Shown here piece by piece: positions 1 through 11,000 of a stretch of 64,000 nt of DNA. Position 1 is the stretch's first letter. Each line of letters starts with the position of its first letter. Under the pieces are notes generated by a model. It made no database searches, was not told the DNA's origin, and was given only the letters and a program-made list of their open reading frames with translations. A program made the translations under genes and the position numbers. Origin of the DNA: Vitis vinifera (taxonomy: Eukaryota; Streptophyta; Magnoliopsida; Vitales; Vitaceae); the NCBI RefSeq assembly GCF_030704535.1, contig NC_081819.1, positions 20,370,001 through 20,434,000 on the forward strand, written 5' to 3'.

Positions 1-156
1 GAAGATGATGGGGAGTGTTAAAAAATGAAGGAGTGGTTGGAAGAAATGGAACTAGAGGTAGAAGAAGATGTAGGGCAGAACACTCAATTAGAGCAGGAAA
101 TCGAAACTTACGAAGGTTACCTACCTTTGGAAATGAATGATGCTGGGAATAACAAT
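1..156 (+). pseudogene. Broken partial paralogue of the gene at 2849, left-truncated
   Basis: This stretch reads like the second coding exon of the gene at 2849-4300. Both have a basic, Met/Trp-rich start (here MKEWLEEMELE; there MKEMKQWWHEVV), then an acidic stretch, then an Asn-rich end at a GT donor (here after AATAACAAT). The frame holding MKEWLEEM is closed just upstream by a stop at 19-21. The likely upstream part (KMMGSVKK) is in another frame, one base off across a run of six A. I therefore read it as a frameshifted tandem copy whose first exon lies left of the window. No good match to the third exon was found, although a possible acceptor lies near 250. A real gene with a different exon boundary cannot be excluded. 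Confidence 0.45.
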
Positions 157-479
157 GTAAGTTGGTTTTGTTTTTCTGTTTTTATTTTTATTTTTGTTTG
201 TCGAAAAAGGGAAAGAAGCTACCACAAAATGATCGGAGTTGATAGATGCAGGTAGCAGCGGAGGCAGGCCTATCAAATCCTCCTATCACGCTCCCATTGC
301 TATTACAGCTAGTCTAGTGGTAAACTTTGATGTAGTACTTTTATTACATTTGATCAAGGTCATTCACAGGTGGGAGTTATTGCCGCTGGGACTGACAGCT
401 ACTCTGGAAACTCCTTGGACGGAGACGATTTGTATTTTTGCTAGGCAATTCGCATAGTCAAAATTCTTTTATATGAGGT

Positions 480-1190
480 GAGTGAGCAGATTGTAGGGAG
501 CCACACACAATGCAGGGGTCGGAATTTGGTCTTTGGGGATCGCCTCTCTTCCTACTTCTTAGATGGCTCATCTCCGTTTGGCAGATAAGAAATAGGAAGA
601 AACTGCAGGAAAGGTCACAATTGAGAGAAGGGGTTTTATAAGGTTTCTGGATTGCTGTTTGGTAAGGGTTTAGACAAACAAGTGTATGTGTATATATAGT
701 TCCGAAACATTCTAGTATGCGGTGTGAATTCTATGATAGCCAGTGAATTCACCTCGACGTGCCTCCTACAATTCCGTTTACCTAGGTAGGTAAGGTTTGG
801 GTAGCATGACCCGATGGTAGTATAGGAAAACAAGTTTTAATTAAGTATTATGGTAATTGGTTTCAACCTAACTCTGCCATACTTAACTCGTAATAAGGTT
901 GGTTTACACTTGGGTTGAGTACCTCATATTAGGTTACACTTTAGTTAAATTTTTCTTAATTAATTTATTAGGCTTTGACAACACAAGCCAACTTTTTGAG
1001 CAATAACCCTAATTTTCATAATCTACTAAATTGTTTTGTTGTTTATTAAAATAATATTATATTTTTAATTACTAACTAAATAGTTCAATAATATGATTAC
1101 TTAAACTTGGATTAGTTGGATCATACTCAGGTTTGTGGGGTTGTATGATTTAAAATTCATCTATAATAGTTATATATATATTTTCAAACC
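480..1190. other. Non-coding stretch, nothing recognised
   Basis: No open frame here resembles a known protein. The part after about 840 is very A/T-rich. It separates the broken paralogue from the SINE. Confidence 0.5.
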
Positions 1191-1371
1191 CTAAAGGGTA
1201 GCTCAGTTGGTCTGGCCTTGGGTTTGGTCCTCAATAGTCACCAATTTGAGTCTCCTCAAGGCCACTGGAGGTTTATCCGGTTGTTAACTTCAGAACCCCA
1301 TGGGATTAGTCGAGGTGTACGTAAGCTAACTCAGACATCCACGATTATATATATATATATATATATATATT
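1190..1371 (+). mobile_element. tRNA-derived SINE
   Basis: The left end looks like the 5' half of a tRNA, with a good pol III A box (TAGCTCAGTTGG near 1200) and a diverged B-box-like stretch (CAATTTGAGTCTCC near 1247). The body ends in the phrase GGGATTAGTCGAGGTG and then AAGCTAACTCAGACATCCAC, which I know from a common plant SINE 3' region, followed by an (AT)n tail. A possible short target duplication (TTCAA) flanks it, but this is weak. It is not a functional tRNA gene because it has no cloverleaf beyond the D arm. Confidence 0.7.
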
Positions 1372-2700
1372 CAAGAAAGTGTGTGGAATAAAAAAACAGA
1401 GGAAACCCTCTTCTTCAAAATATCTCTACATTTTATCTCTTATCTCAGTCCTAGCATTGACTTGGCAACCATTTTGATCCTTGGCAAATTTCAAGTGAGA
1501 AATGAAGGCCTCCAGCAGCCCAGAAGCCAGTTTCCCCGTAGCTGCTCAAAAAAGATAACTAGATCACATTTGGTTCCGGTTGGAGTTAGCTCAAAGAGAG
1601 CATAATCTGGATGTCTTCTGGAATCCAACAAGTTTTCTCAATTGAACACTCTAATGATATCTGCTCCGTCACCTCCTTACCTTGAACTCAGTTCTCATTC
1701 TTTTTTATTTATTTAATATGCTATTTACACATTCTCTCATGAAATATTTTTATTTCTTTTTTCACTCTTTCATCTTTTTCATTTTTATTAATTTTAATTA
1801 TTTCTGGACACTTTAAACATAAAATAATAATAATAATATATAATTAATAATTAATATAAAAATTAAATAAATACATAATAAACAACTTTTGGTGTTTAGA
1901 ACGCGTCCATGCACCATGCAAGACAGCATTTGTAACTTCCTATAAAGTTTATCTATATTTATGAGACCAAATTTTTATGTCAATTACAATGTGGGATGTG
2001 TTTCATGTGTAGAAAATAAAAGTGGCAGTAGCATGGGGAAGAAATAGCTAACATTGGGCCATAGGCAAACTTTATGTCAATTTTTACAAAAAAATAAATA
2101 AATTAAATAATGTAACCTTGGGTTTTTATTTGTTTTTTTTTTTCAAGTTTCATTAATTTAAACTCTTAAATAAACATAAATATTTAAGTGAATATTTATT
2201 TTTATAATGATAAGTATTAAAATAATATAATAATTATTTTTTAATTTTAAAAATAATAATCATTTAATTACATATAATAATACAATAATAATAGGATATA
2301 AACGTGTATAATTAAAAAAGGGTGTAATTTGGATTTTAAAAAGATGTCATTCCGATTCTAAAGAATTGTTTTTTTTATATATTTTTATCTAAATTTATTT
2401 TGTATTCAATAAATTAAGAATAAAAATAAATATTATTTTAATTAATTACATATAATAATGATAAGATATCTGAATTAATTGCATATAATAATAATGATAG
2501 GATATAAGTATATATAATAGAAATGATAAGGTTATTTTAGGAAGAAGAAAAAGTGTTTAAATACTTCCTACTTTTATATGTATATAGATATAGATTTTTT
2601 GTATAATTTATGGACCGACTTATGGGCTTGGTTGGGTTTGGAGGGAGATTAACAAGGGTATTTTTGAGAAAAAAAAGGACATACACCTGTTACTTCTCTA
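1372..2700. other. A/T-rich intergenic DNA
   Basis: Dominated by A/T runs such as ATAATAATA, with no supported coding region. The 3' end merges into the promoter of the gene at 2849. Confidence 0.5.
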
Positions 2701-2702
2701 AT

Positions 2703-2760
2703 AGCCAATAGGAGTAGAGATATATAAAGATATATATGCACCGTGCCAAACCCTTCTCTC
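2703..2760 (+). promoter_or_regulatory. Core promoter with CCAAT box and TATA box
   Basis: An AGCCAATAGG box near 2703-2712 is followed by TATATAAAG at 2721-2729. This places transcription start near 2755 and gives a leader of roughly 90 bases before the ATG at 2849. Confidence 0.55.
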
Positions 2761-2848
2761 AACGCTCACCTGTATTTTTCACACAGTTTCTCACAAACCA
2801 AACAGCAATCGTAGCTTCAAGAAACAGCAAGAAACAGAAAGAGAGATC

Positions 2849-4300
2849 ATGGACCAGAACCCAGAACCCCAATTCCAAGAAACCATGTCCGACCAATGCA
2901 ATGCATGCGGTTCTCTTAAGAAAAAAGACCCCACAACATCTGAGGATGCCTCCGGCGACGGCCAACCCCAGCTCAAGAAGCGAGAAATGGCCTCCGTCCA
3001 CGATTACCGCCTTCACGGATTCTCCAGGGTCGCTGTTCCTCCGCCAAATTTCTACACGAATCTCAGCCGCACGAGCTCCAATTTCATCAACTCTCCCGGC
3101 CTCGACCTGCCGACACTACCCTCGTGGCAGAATTTTCCCCATTCGCCTCTGACTCCCAGGATGAACCCCAATGTCTCCACGCTGTCGCCCTCACCGGTGA
3201 AAGGGGGTTCCACGGAATTGCCACCTCTGCCTCCTCTTCACCGGTCCATTTCTGAACCGCTGCCGGTCGCCTCTCCACCAAGAACCGGAGTCAGTGGTCA
3301 CGGCGAGATGGTTACGGGATCCCCAGTGGTGTCCCAAGATAGCCCTGATCCTGAGGTTGGTGCACTGAATTGCGTTAATTTTGAATTTTTTGTTGTTTGG
3401 TTGCTGAGAAAATTGCGTTCATGCTTTTAAGTTTGTTTGTTTTTTTCATTTCTATTTCTATTTCAACTATCTTTTTTCCTTTTTTATTTGTTTGTTTGTT
3501 CGTCGTTTCTTGGCTCTTGAAAAATGGGGAAGACTCAAGATTCACGTATACAAGTAGCGTTAAAAATTTGGGTCTCTGAATAATTAGTTGTGTAATCTTA
3601 TTCGAATGTATGATTTCTCTTGGGGGTCCTATATGATGAAAAAGAAATTCAAGATTCAAATTCTGGGTTTCTCTTGTTTTCCCGCATTTCCTAAGAACCC
3701 TTGCAGCCCACATACTACTATGCTTTTATGTATTTCAATTTCAAATTATTGTGTGCTTGGATGCTGAGAAATGAAGGGAAAATGCAAAAGAATTCACGGA
3801 GTATTTTGATTCTGTTGTTTGTATTACTGTTAGTTTCTTGAGCCTTCTTGGGTCGCTTATAATGAGAAAAAATTCAAAATCCCGGGTTTGGACAATTTTC
3901 CTGCCTTGTCTCAGAAACTAAAAGCCATTGAAATTGTTTTGAATGGTTGCAGAGGTTCAAGAGAATGATGGAAAGGATGAAAGAGATGAAACAGTGGTGG
4001 CATGAAGTAGTGCTGGAATCAGAGGATGCTGGGTCTCATCACAACAATACAAATGTATGTCTTTTTCTTTTTTCTTTCTGTTCTTTTTTTTATTGGGCGT
4101 TTGGTTACTAAGAAAGTAGAAGAAAATTAATAGAAAAGGAATGACTGTGTTGGATGCAGGAGGCTTCAAATGCAGAAACAGAGGACCTTGTGATTATAGA
4201 GAGGGTGGGGGATTTCATTAGCATATACTTGAAGTGTCCCTGTTCCAAAACCTACCAACTTCTCATCTCTGGAAGCAACGCCTTCTACAGGCTCATGTAG
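2849..4300 (+). CDS. Plant-specific protein of unknown function, 249 aa, three exons
   Basis: I do not know its function. Coding exons are 2849-3355, 3953-4054 and 4160-4300; all junctions are GT-AG, in phase 0, and total 250 codons. The protein starts with an acidic, Cys-containing segment (SDQCNACGSLKK). A Ser/Pro-rich, probably disordered middle follows (residues about 60-170), with short plant-conserved-looking phrases such as HDYRLHGFSRVAVPPPNFYTN and LHRSISEPLP. Exon 2 is a basic amphipathic segment (FKRMMERMKEMKQWWHEVV), and the end holds a small Cys motif, IYLKCPCSKTYQLLIS. The start was chosen because it is the first ATG after the TATA box and gives the long conserved N-terminus. Exon 2 resembles the broken copy at 1-156, which points to an old tandem duplication. 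Both introns carry the GTTTGGTTGC motif described in the findings. Confidence 0.75.
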
Positions 4301-4644
4301 TGTAAAAATGCATACAACACTCGTCCCTCTGCACAATTCCTTTATTAGCCAATTTTGCACATGAATTACTCTTCTTATAGCTTCATAGGCTGATTTTACT
4401 CTTCTTATAGCTTCAATGGCTGTAAACCATTTTTCATTTTGAATCAAGTCAGTCCATTACATTTGTACTTACATGTTTTTTTAGGGTTCTTTTCATATTT
4501 CCTTCCATGAGTTTTTTTAGTAACTTAATAATTTCTATTTTATAAATTTTGATCAAAGATAATAGCATTATTCAATTATTTAATTAAGAAAATTCATTTA
4601 TTAAGGGCACAAAATTACAAAAATGCCCCTTGACTAGCTTCAAT

Positions 4645-6015
4645 ATGATGCTATGTCACCGCCAAGTGCACCAAAATTTCAGACCCCCCAATCAACCTCT
4701 CTCCTCCTCCTCCTCCGCATTCATTCCACCTCCACTACCGGCGCGGCCGTGGTTTCCTGCTTGACCACCCATCGCACAATCGCCCTGCGTCGTGGACTGC
4801 AAGTCCGCCCTCCTCAAATCCTAGACTGCCACACCCTCAATCAAACCATGGGCCTAGCGCCTCTCCCCAAAACGCATCGCTTTAACAATCAGTCGCCAGT
4901 AAAACCCTCAACCTAGGCCTCCAAATATTTGACCACACCGGCAAATTCCATTAGAAATTCACCCACAATTGCTTCAGGCTAAACAGTTTGATTTAGTGGA
5001 TTCGATGTTCAAAAACTGTAGATAAAAGTTTATGCATGTGAAAGCTCTGTAAGAAGAATGATATTGATGGTGCAATTGGGGTTTTAGAGGAAATGAGTGT
5101 AATGGGGTTTATTCCATGATTACTTATACTACGATTTTAGGTGGGTATGTTTGGGAGGACAATATATGGTTGGTGCTAGGAGGGTTTTTGGGGAGATTTT
5201 GGATCGAGGGTGGTAGCCCAATGCTACCAATGTATACTATTTTAATGGATGGGCATTAGAGGAAAAAAGAAAAAAGAGGTTTATCAATGCCATTAAGGTA
5301 ATGGATGAGATGGAGAATGGGATTGAACTACATGATGGTAACTTATGGGGTTATAATTGAAGCTTATTGTAAAGGGAAGAAGTCCGGGGAAGAGCTTAAT
5401 TTTCTTGATGATATGCTTGGGAAGAAGTATATACCGAATTCAGCTCCTTTTTGGTGGGTGATTGATGTGTTGTGTGAAGAGTGGAAGGTTATGGGTGCTT
5501 GTGGACGGTGGAAGAAGAAGCTTTTGAAGAAAAATTGTATTCCGCGGGTGATGCAATTACAAGCATGTTTATACATTGGCTCTGCAAGAAGGGGAAGGTT
5601 TGGGTGGATCAATTTGAGAAAGGCTTGATTCAAGGGCTTCGACATAAAATGCACTTATTGCACGAATGTGTAAGGGAGGGGAGTTGCAAGAAGCAGGGAG
5701 GCTGCGGAATGACATGGTGGAAAAGGGGTGTGTCCTAATGCTTCTGTTTACAACATGTTAATTAAGGGTTTTCATAAAGTTGGTAATGCAAGGGAGGGAA
5801 TTAGGGTTCTGAAGGGGATGTTGGATGATGAGTGTTTGCTGAATAAATCGACCTATTCTATCTTGATAGAGGGGCTCTATGAATCGGGATTGGAAGAAAA
5901 AAATTATAAGCATTCTTTCGATGGCGAGTTCAGGAGGAGGATTGATCCTGATTCTTGGGATGTTTTTCTAAACATCCATGGGATTATGGTATATAATCTA
6001 CATTCAATGAACTGA
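4645..6015 (+). pseudogene. Decayed PPR gene, At5g16420 type
   Basis: Fragments in several frames match, in order, the mitochondrial P-type PPR protein At5g16420 as I remember it. They are an N-terminal TPSIKPWA..RLSPKR segment (about 4818-4870), QFDLVDSMFKNC (about 4988-5025), VKALCKKNDIDGAI (about 5035-5080), TYTTILGGYV (about 5123), ARRVFGEILDRGW (about 5175), TYGVIIEAYCKGKKSGEE (5341-5394), MFIHWLCKKGKVW (about 5563) and NASVYNMLIKGFHKVGNAREGIRVLKGM, then IDPDSWDVFL (5731-5970). Several stops and frame changes interrupt it, and parts of the N-terminal half are missing. It is host DNA, not a transposon. It has introns nowhere, which is usual for PPR genes, so a retrocopy cannot be told from a decayed original. 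Confidence 0.8.
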
Positions 6016-7200
6016 AAGTTGAAGATGCAACATTGTGCTTCTTCTATTGCTGACTTGTTCCCTTGATTCTTAGAAGTCAAAACAAATGCTTTTATGGAAC
6101 CATGTAGATGACATATTCCACACTCAATTGCTTTCAGTGTTGAGGACCACCCATCTCTTGGAAACTAGAAGGTACCTTATAATTGAACCATTGAATGCCA
6201 AACCAAACTTGTTGATGCCTGCCTAATTATCTAATGATGGATTCCAAACATTTTACCAATGGGGTAGATGTAACTCTCTTGCTAGTTGCTACACCCATTT
6301 TCCTTGGATTTTTTTTTGGTCTATCATGTATGAAATTGAATTGGAACTTGATCACCTGACAGAAAACTCTGAAATACTTGTGGAACCTCTGTCTTGACTC
6401 TCTTTTTCTTTCTTTTTTTCTTGGTGTGTTTTCTATTTTTTCTGGTGAGTGGAAACAGTCCACTTCCTCTGATAAAGACATCAACACTTGTCACTAAGGG
6501 GTATGGTTCTTTATAGATGTTTCTCCATTACTTTCTTTCTTTACTACTTTTCACTTTTAAGAGGAATTAAATATAACCTAAATAAATTGGATCTATGAGA
6601 CAACTCAATGGATGTATCATAGAAAGTCATGAACAATAATCACTTTTGAGTTTTGGCTAAATATTTTACTAATTTGAAAGTTTATTAAATATCTCGTTTT
6701 TTTTTTAATTGAGAATAGTAAGTAAAAATAATAAATGAAAGGGATAAGAGAAATATTTAATGAAATTTTAAACCACGAGCCCTATTGAATGAAATTAACC
6801 ATTTTTTTATATTTTAAATAAAAATGCAATGTTGCATTTCTTTTAACTTTAATAAATTGTGATGAAATCAAAGACTCAATCCATAAAAAAAATGGATTAA
6901 GGTCCAAAATCCAAAAGTTTGGATCTGAAATGCACTTTTACCCTAAGAAAATAGTTTTTCTATGCATACAAGACAATATGGGTGAAATTGTCTTTAGTCT
7001 TCAGTCAAAATAAGAAAAACTTTGAACCAAACAGGATTTAGACTCTCTGAGTCTTGACTTGAGACCACAGCATTCTAATTTTTAAATAAATAATATATTT
7101 TAAAAATAATAATAATTAAATAAATAATAAAAGAGAAAAGAAACAGCTCATAGGATTATATTTTTCTTTTTCTTTTTTCTTTTTTTTTTTTCATTTTTGT
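6016..7200. other. A/T-rich intergenic DNA
   Basis: No protein-like open frame was recognised. The region is A/T-rich from about 6540 and ends in a long pyrimidine tract (about 7160-7203) just before the leader of the U-box gene. Confidence 0.5.
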
Positions 7201-7203
7201 TTT

Positions 7204-8050
7204 TCAGAAATTTTCTTGGTCTTTCAGTGTCTCCTCCGGCGGCTGGGGAAAGAGACGACCTTGGAAGCGCGTCATTCTCGTTCGGGTCCCCCAGTCGTCC
7301 ATAGCGAATTTTCTCGGAAAATCTGCGCATTTTTATGGAAAATCGCCATTGGTTGCTGTGGAAGTTTGAGTGGGATCGTTCCTGTTGATCAGGTCAGATT
7401 TTGGGTTTTGTAATGTTAATGGTTGGACTTTTGTTTCAATTTCAGTTAACTGGTTGGCTCTGAATCCGTGTTCTGATTATTGTAAGTGTTGAATTTCGAG
7501 CTTTAGAGATGATGGGAAGTTGGGAACTGATTTTTTTCCTTTTTTTTTTTGGTCTATTGTTGAATTTGGACGTGGTTGAGGCGTTTTGTGGTTCAATTTT
7601 GTTAAGACGTGTGGTTGCCGAGAAAATTTGGAAAAAGAAAAACAGTTGACATTTTGGGTAAAGGATTTTTCTTGTTTGGCTCCTGGTAAAATCTAAAAAC
7701 CGCTGAGCCGGATGAATAATTCTTGGCTTAGTTGGGTTGGGTCTCCATGTTTTTGGGAAACTAGTGACGTAAGATTCAGAAGTCTTTCTCTGCCTTTATC
7801 TCTCTGTGTTTTGGCAATCTTTAGTTTCATGTTTTTTTATGAGTTATTTTGCATTTTCAACAATTTGTGGTGCAGATGGTTAGGATTTCTTCAAAATTGG
7901 CGTGGGAGGTAGGTTGCGATGATATAAAAAAAAAAATGAATGGGGATACAAGACGTGTTTGAGTTGAGTTGATTTGGGAGTTGGCTGACTGTGCCTTCTA
8001 ACATGGGACTAGAGGATATTGCTCTGTAGCAATCTTTAGAAGCTTCAGAG
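7204..8050 (+). promoter_or_regulatory. 5' leader of the U-box gene with leader intron and two short upstream ORFs
   Basis: A G/C-richer leader exon ends with GATCAG at 7392 and a GT donor. A good acceptor (GTGGTGCAG) ends at 7875. The second leader exon begins exactly with an ATG, giving an upstream ORF of 28 codons (7876-7962). A second upstream ORF of 8 codons follows (8003-8029). Neither overlaps the main start at 8051. Splice sites are inferred by eye; a GTAGGT inside the first upstream ORF could act as another donor. Confidence 0.5.
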
Positions 8051-11000
8051 ATGACATTAGATGCGATTACTAGTGTTTCTCTTGCTCCGGCTGCAGAAGT
8101 TCTTTCTCAGATTGTAGAGATTATGATTGAGGTTGCAGTTGCAGCTGATGATGTCCTGATTGAGAAGAGGAGTTTTGCAGAGCTCCAACATTACTTGCAA
8201 AGGATCATTCCCATCCTAAAGGAGTTGAATAAGAAAGGCATTAGTCATTCCGAGAGCTTAAACAATGCCATTGAGATTCTCAATCGAGAGACCAAAGTTG
8301 CAAAGCAACTAACGCTTGAATGTTGCAAGAAAAACAAAGTTTATCTCTTGATGCATTGCCGGTCAGTAGTTCAGCGCTTAGAGAACACTACAAGAGAGAT
8401 GAGCCGTGCACTAAGCCTCATTCCGTTGGCTTCATTGGATCTGTCATCAAGTATAATTGAAGAGATTGGAAAGTTGTGTGACAATATGGGGACAGCAGAG
8501 TTTAGGGCAGCTATAGCAGAAGAGGAGATTTTGGAGAAAATTGAAGCAGGAATACAGGAGAGGAGTGTCGATCGTTCTTATGCCAATAATTTACTGGTTC
8601 TCATTGCACAGACTCTTGGAATTTCAACCGAGCGGTCTGCATTGAAAAAGGAATTTGAAGAATTTAAGAAAGAGATAGAAAGCACACATGTGAGGAAGAA
8701 CATGGCAGAAGCTATACAGATGGATCAGATAATTGCTTTACTAGGAAGGGCGGATGCTGCTTCATCTCCTAAGGAGAAAGAAATGAGGTATTTCACCAAA
8801 CGTAACTCCTTGGGTAGTCAACCATTAGAACCTCTCCTGTCATTTTATTGCCCAATCACTCGGGATGTGATGACAGACCCGGTGGAGACTTCTTCAGGAC
8901 AGACATTTGAGAGAAGTGCTATAGAGAAGTGGTTTGCAGATGGGAATAAATTGTGTCCCTTGACTATGACCCCTTTAGACACATCAATTCTAAGACCCAA
9001 CAAAACTCTACGGCAATCAATTGAAGAGTGGAGGGATAGAAACACAATGATTAGAATTGCTTCTATCAAACCAAAACTCTTGTCAGAAGATGAGGAAGAA
9101 GTGCTTAATTGCCTGGAACAGCTACAGGACCTTTGTGAACAAAGGGACCTTCATCAGGAATGGGTAGTACTGGAGAACTATGCACCAACTCTTATTAAAC
9201 TTCTTGGTGAAAAAAACCGGGACATAAGGATTCGTGCTCTTCTCATTCTTTGTATCTTGGCAAAGGATAGCGATGACACAAAGGTTTTTCTTTCTTCAAT
9301 TCTAGTTACATTAGTCTGTTGCAGTAATTGTTTCTCTTTTTTTTTTATATATTAATTTGTTATTTTGTAAAATCGTGTATTAATGAAATTCGGATACCAT
9401 TTTTAGGCTGCCTAGGGGCTTTAGATCTGATATAGGTTCCCCAAATTTGATCCAGTAAGAATATATTGGGTTTGGATGCACGTAGGATATTTTTTGACTA
9501 TGTAAATTGTTAAAAATCAGTTATCTTTGATTTGGATTCAAATTGGATTCTTATTAAACCCTATTAGTTTCAAACAATTGACAGATATTGAATAGAAATG
9601 CCTACAGGATTTGATGTTTTGGGATCACCTTCATATAAGTATCAATTCTGTTGAACATCCTACTTTACTACTTTGGGTCTAGAATACATCTTGTAGCTGT
9701 GCAGTCTTCATATAGAAGACAAGAATAATATTCATTTTCCATTTGACAATTATGTGTAAGTTTTGTTCAGAAAGGTAGACTTTCTTAAAATTTATAATTT
9801 TCCTGAATTGAAATATCTTACAGGTAAAAATTGTTGAAGTTGATAATTCAATAGAATCAATTGTTCACTCTCTTGGACGTCGTATTGAGGAAAGGAAGCT
9901 AGCTGTAGCTTTACTATTGGAATTATCAAAAAGTGATTTAGTACGAGACAGCATTGGGAAGGTTCAGGGTTGCATACTCCTCTTGGTGACTATGTTAAGC
10001 AGTGATGATAATCAAGCTGCCAGAGATGCACGGGAGCTTTTGGAGAATCTTTCATTCTCTGATCAGAACATTATACAGATGGCAAAAGCAAATTATTTTA
10101 AATATTTGCTTCAGCGTCTATCTTCAGGTTTTTTTTCCTAATTTAATGTGATGGTCTTTTTAAGCTTTTAAATAGACTTTATGATCTATTGCATGGCTGA
10201 ACACTGGATCCTTCTGAAGCTGCTGCAACCCTAAGTAAAATAAGTCTATGGGTTATTCTTGCAAATTCAAACTTTCCCCTCAATTCAATCACCATCTAGC
10301 AGCTAGGTGTCCATCCTAAGTCATGTTCCCAGAAGAAAACGACATAGAAATCCTTTTCCAGTAAAGACTTACGAGAGGAAAAAAAAAATACCAAGGCTAG
10401 GCAAAAACAAATTATTCCCACAAATGAAATATTTATGAATATTGTTATCAGGTGCAGAAAGTTAGAAAATCAAGAATTGAACTTGATAGAGCACAGTTGG
10501 TTCGATGAATAACTAGGAGTCAGGAAGTTGGAACCAGAAGGAGCACCTATGTGATAATGGAGCTCATAGTTTTAAAAGGCGCAAGGTGCGCCTAACGCGC
10601 AAAAGTCTCCTATAGCTTTGGCACAAGGCATAACACAAGGCGCGCACCTAAATGAAGTGAAATGCGACCTAGTATACATATCAATTTTATACAATATGAT
10701 TCAAATCTAATTCGATTCCAAACATTTAAAAGAAGTATTCTATAAAAAAAGTAATGAAATTACATAAAATTAAATACACAATTAGAAATTTCAAGAATAA
10801 AAGTGTTTAAAAAGGAAGAGTAAAGTTGACAGAGTGTCTCTTCAATAAGGCGTATGTCTTGGCAAGCAAGGCGCTATAATTAGGCAGTGGTTGCACCTTG
10901 AGCCTCGGTGCACTTAAAGCACACCTTTTAAAACTATGGTGGAGCTGGATATATGGCAAATAATTGTTTATGTAGCTGACCTTAATCACTTTTTATGTCT

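Noticed and set aside
1199-1260. Possible tRNA gene (TAGCTCAGTTGG)
   Set aside because: Only the 5' half looks like tRNA; there is no acceptor-stem pairing and the 3' part is a SINE body with an (AT)n tail.
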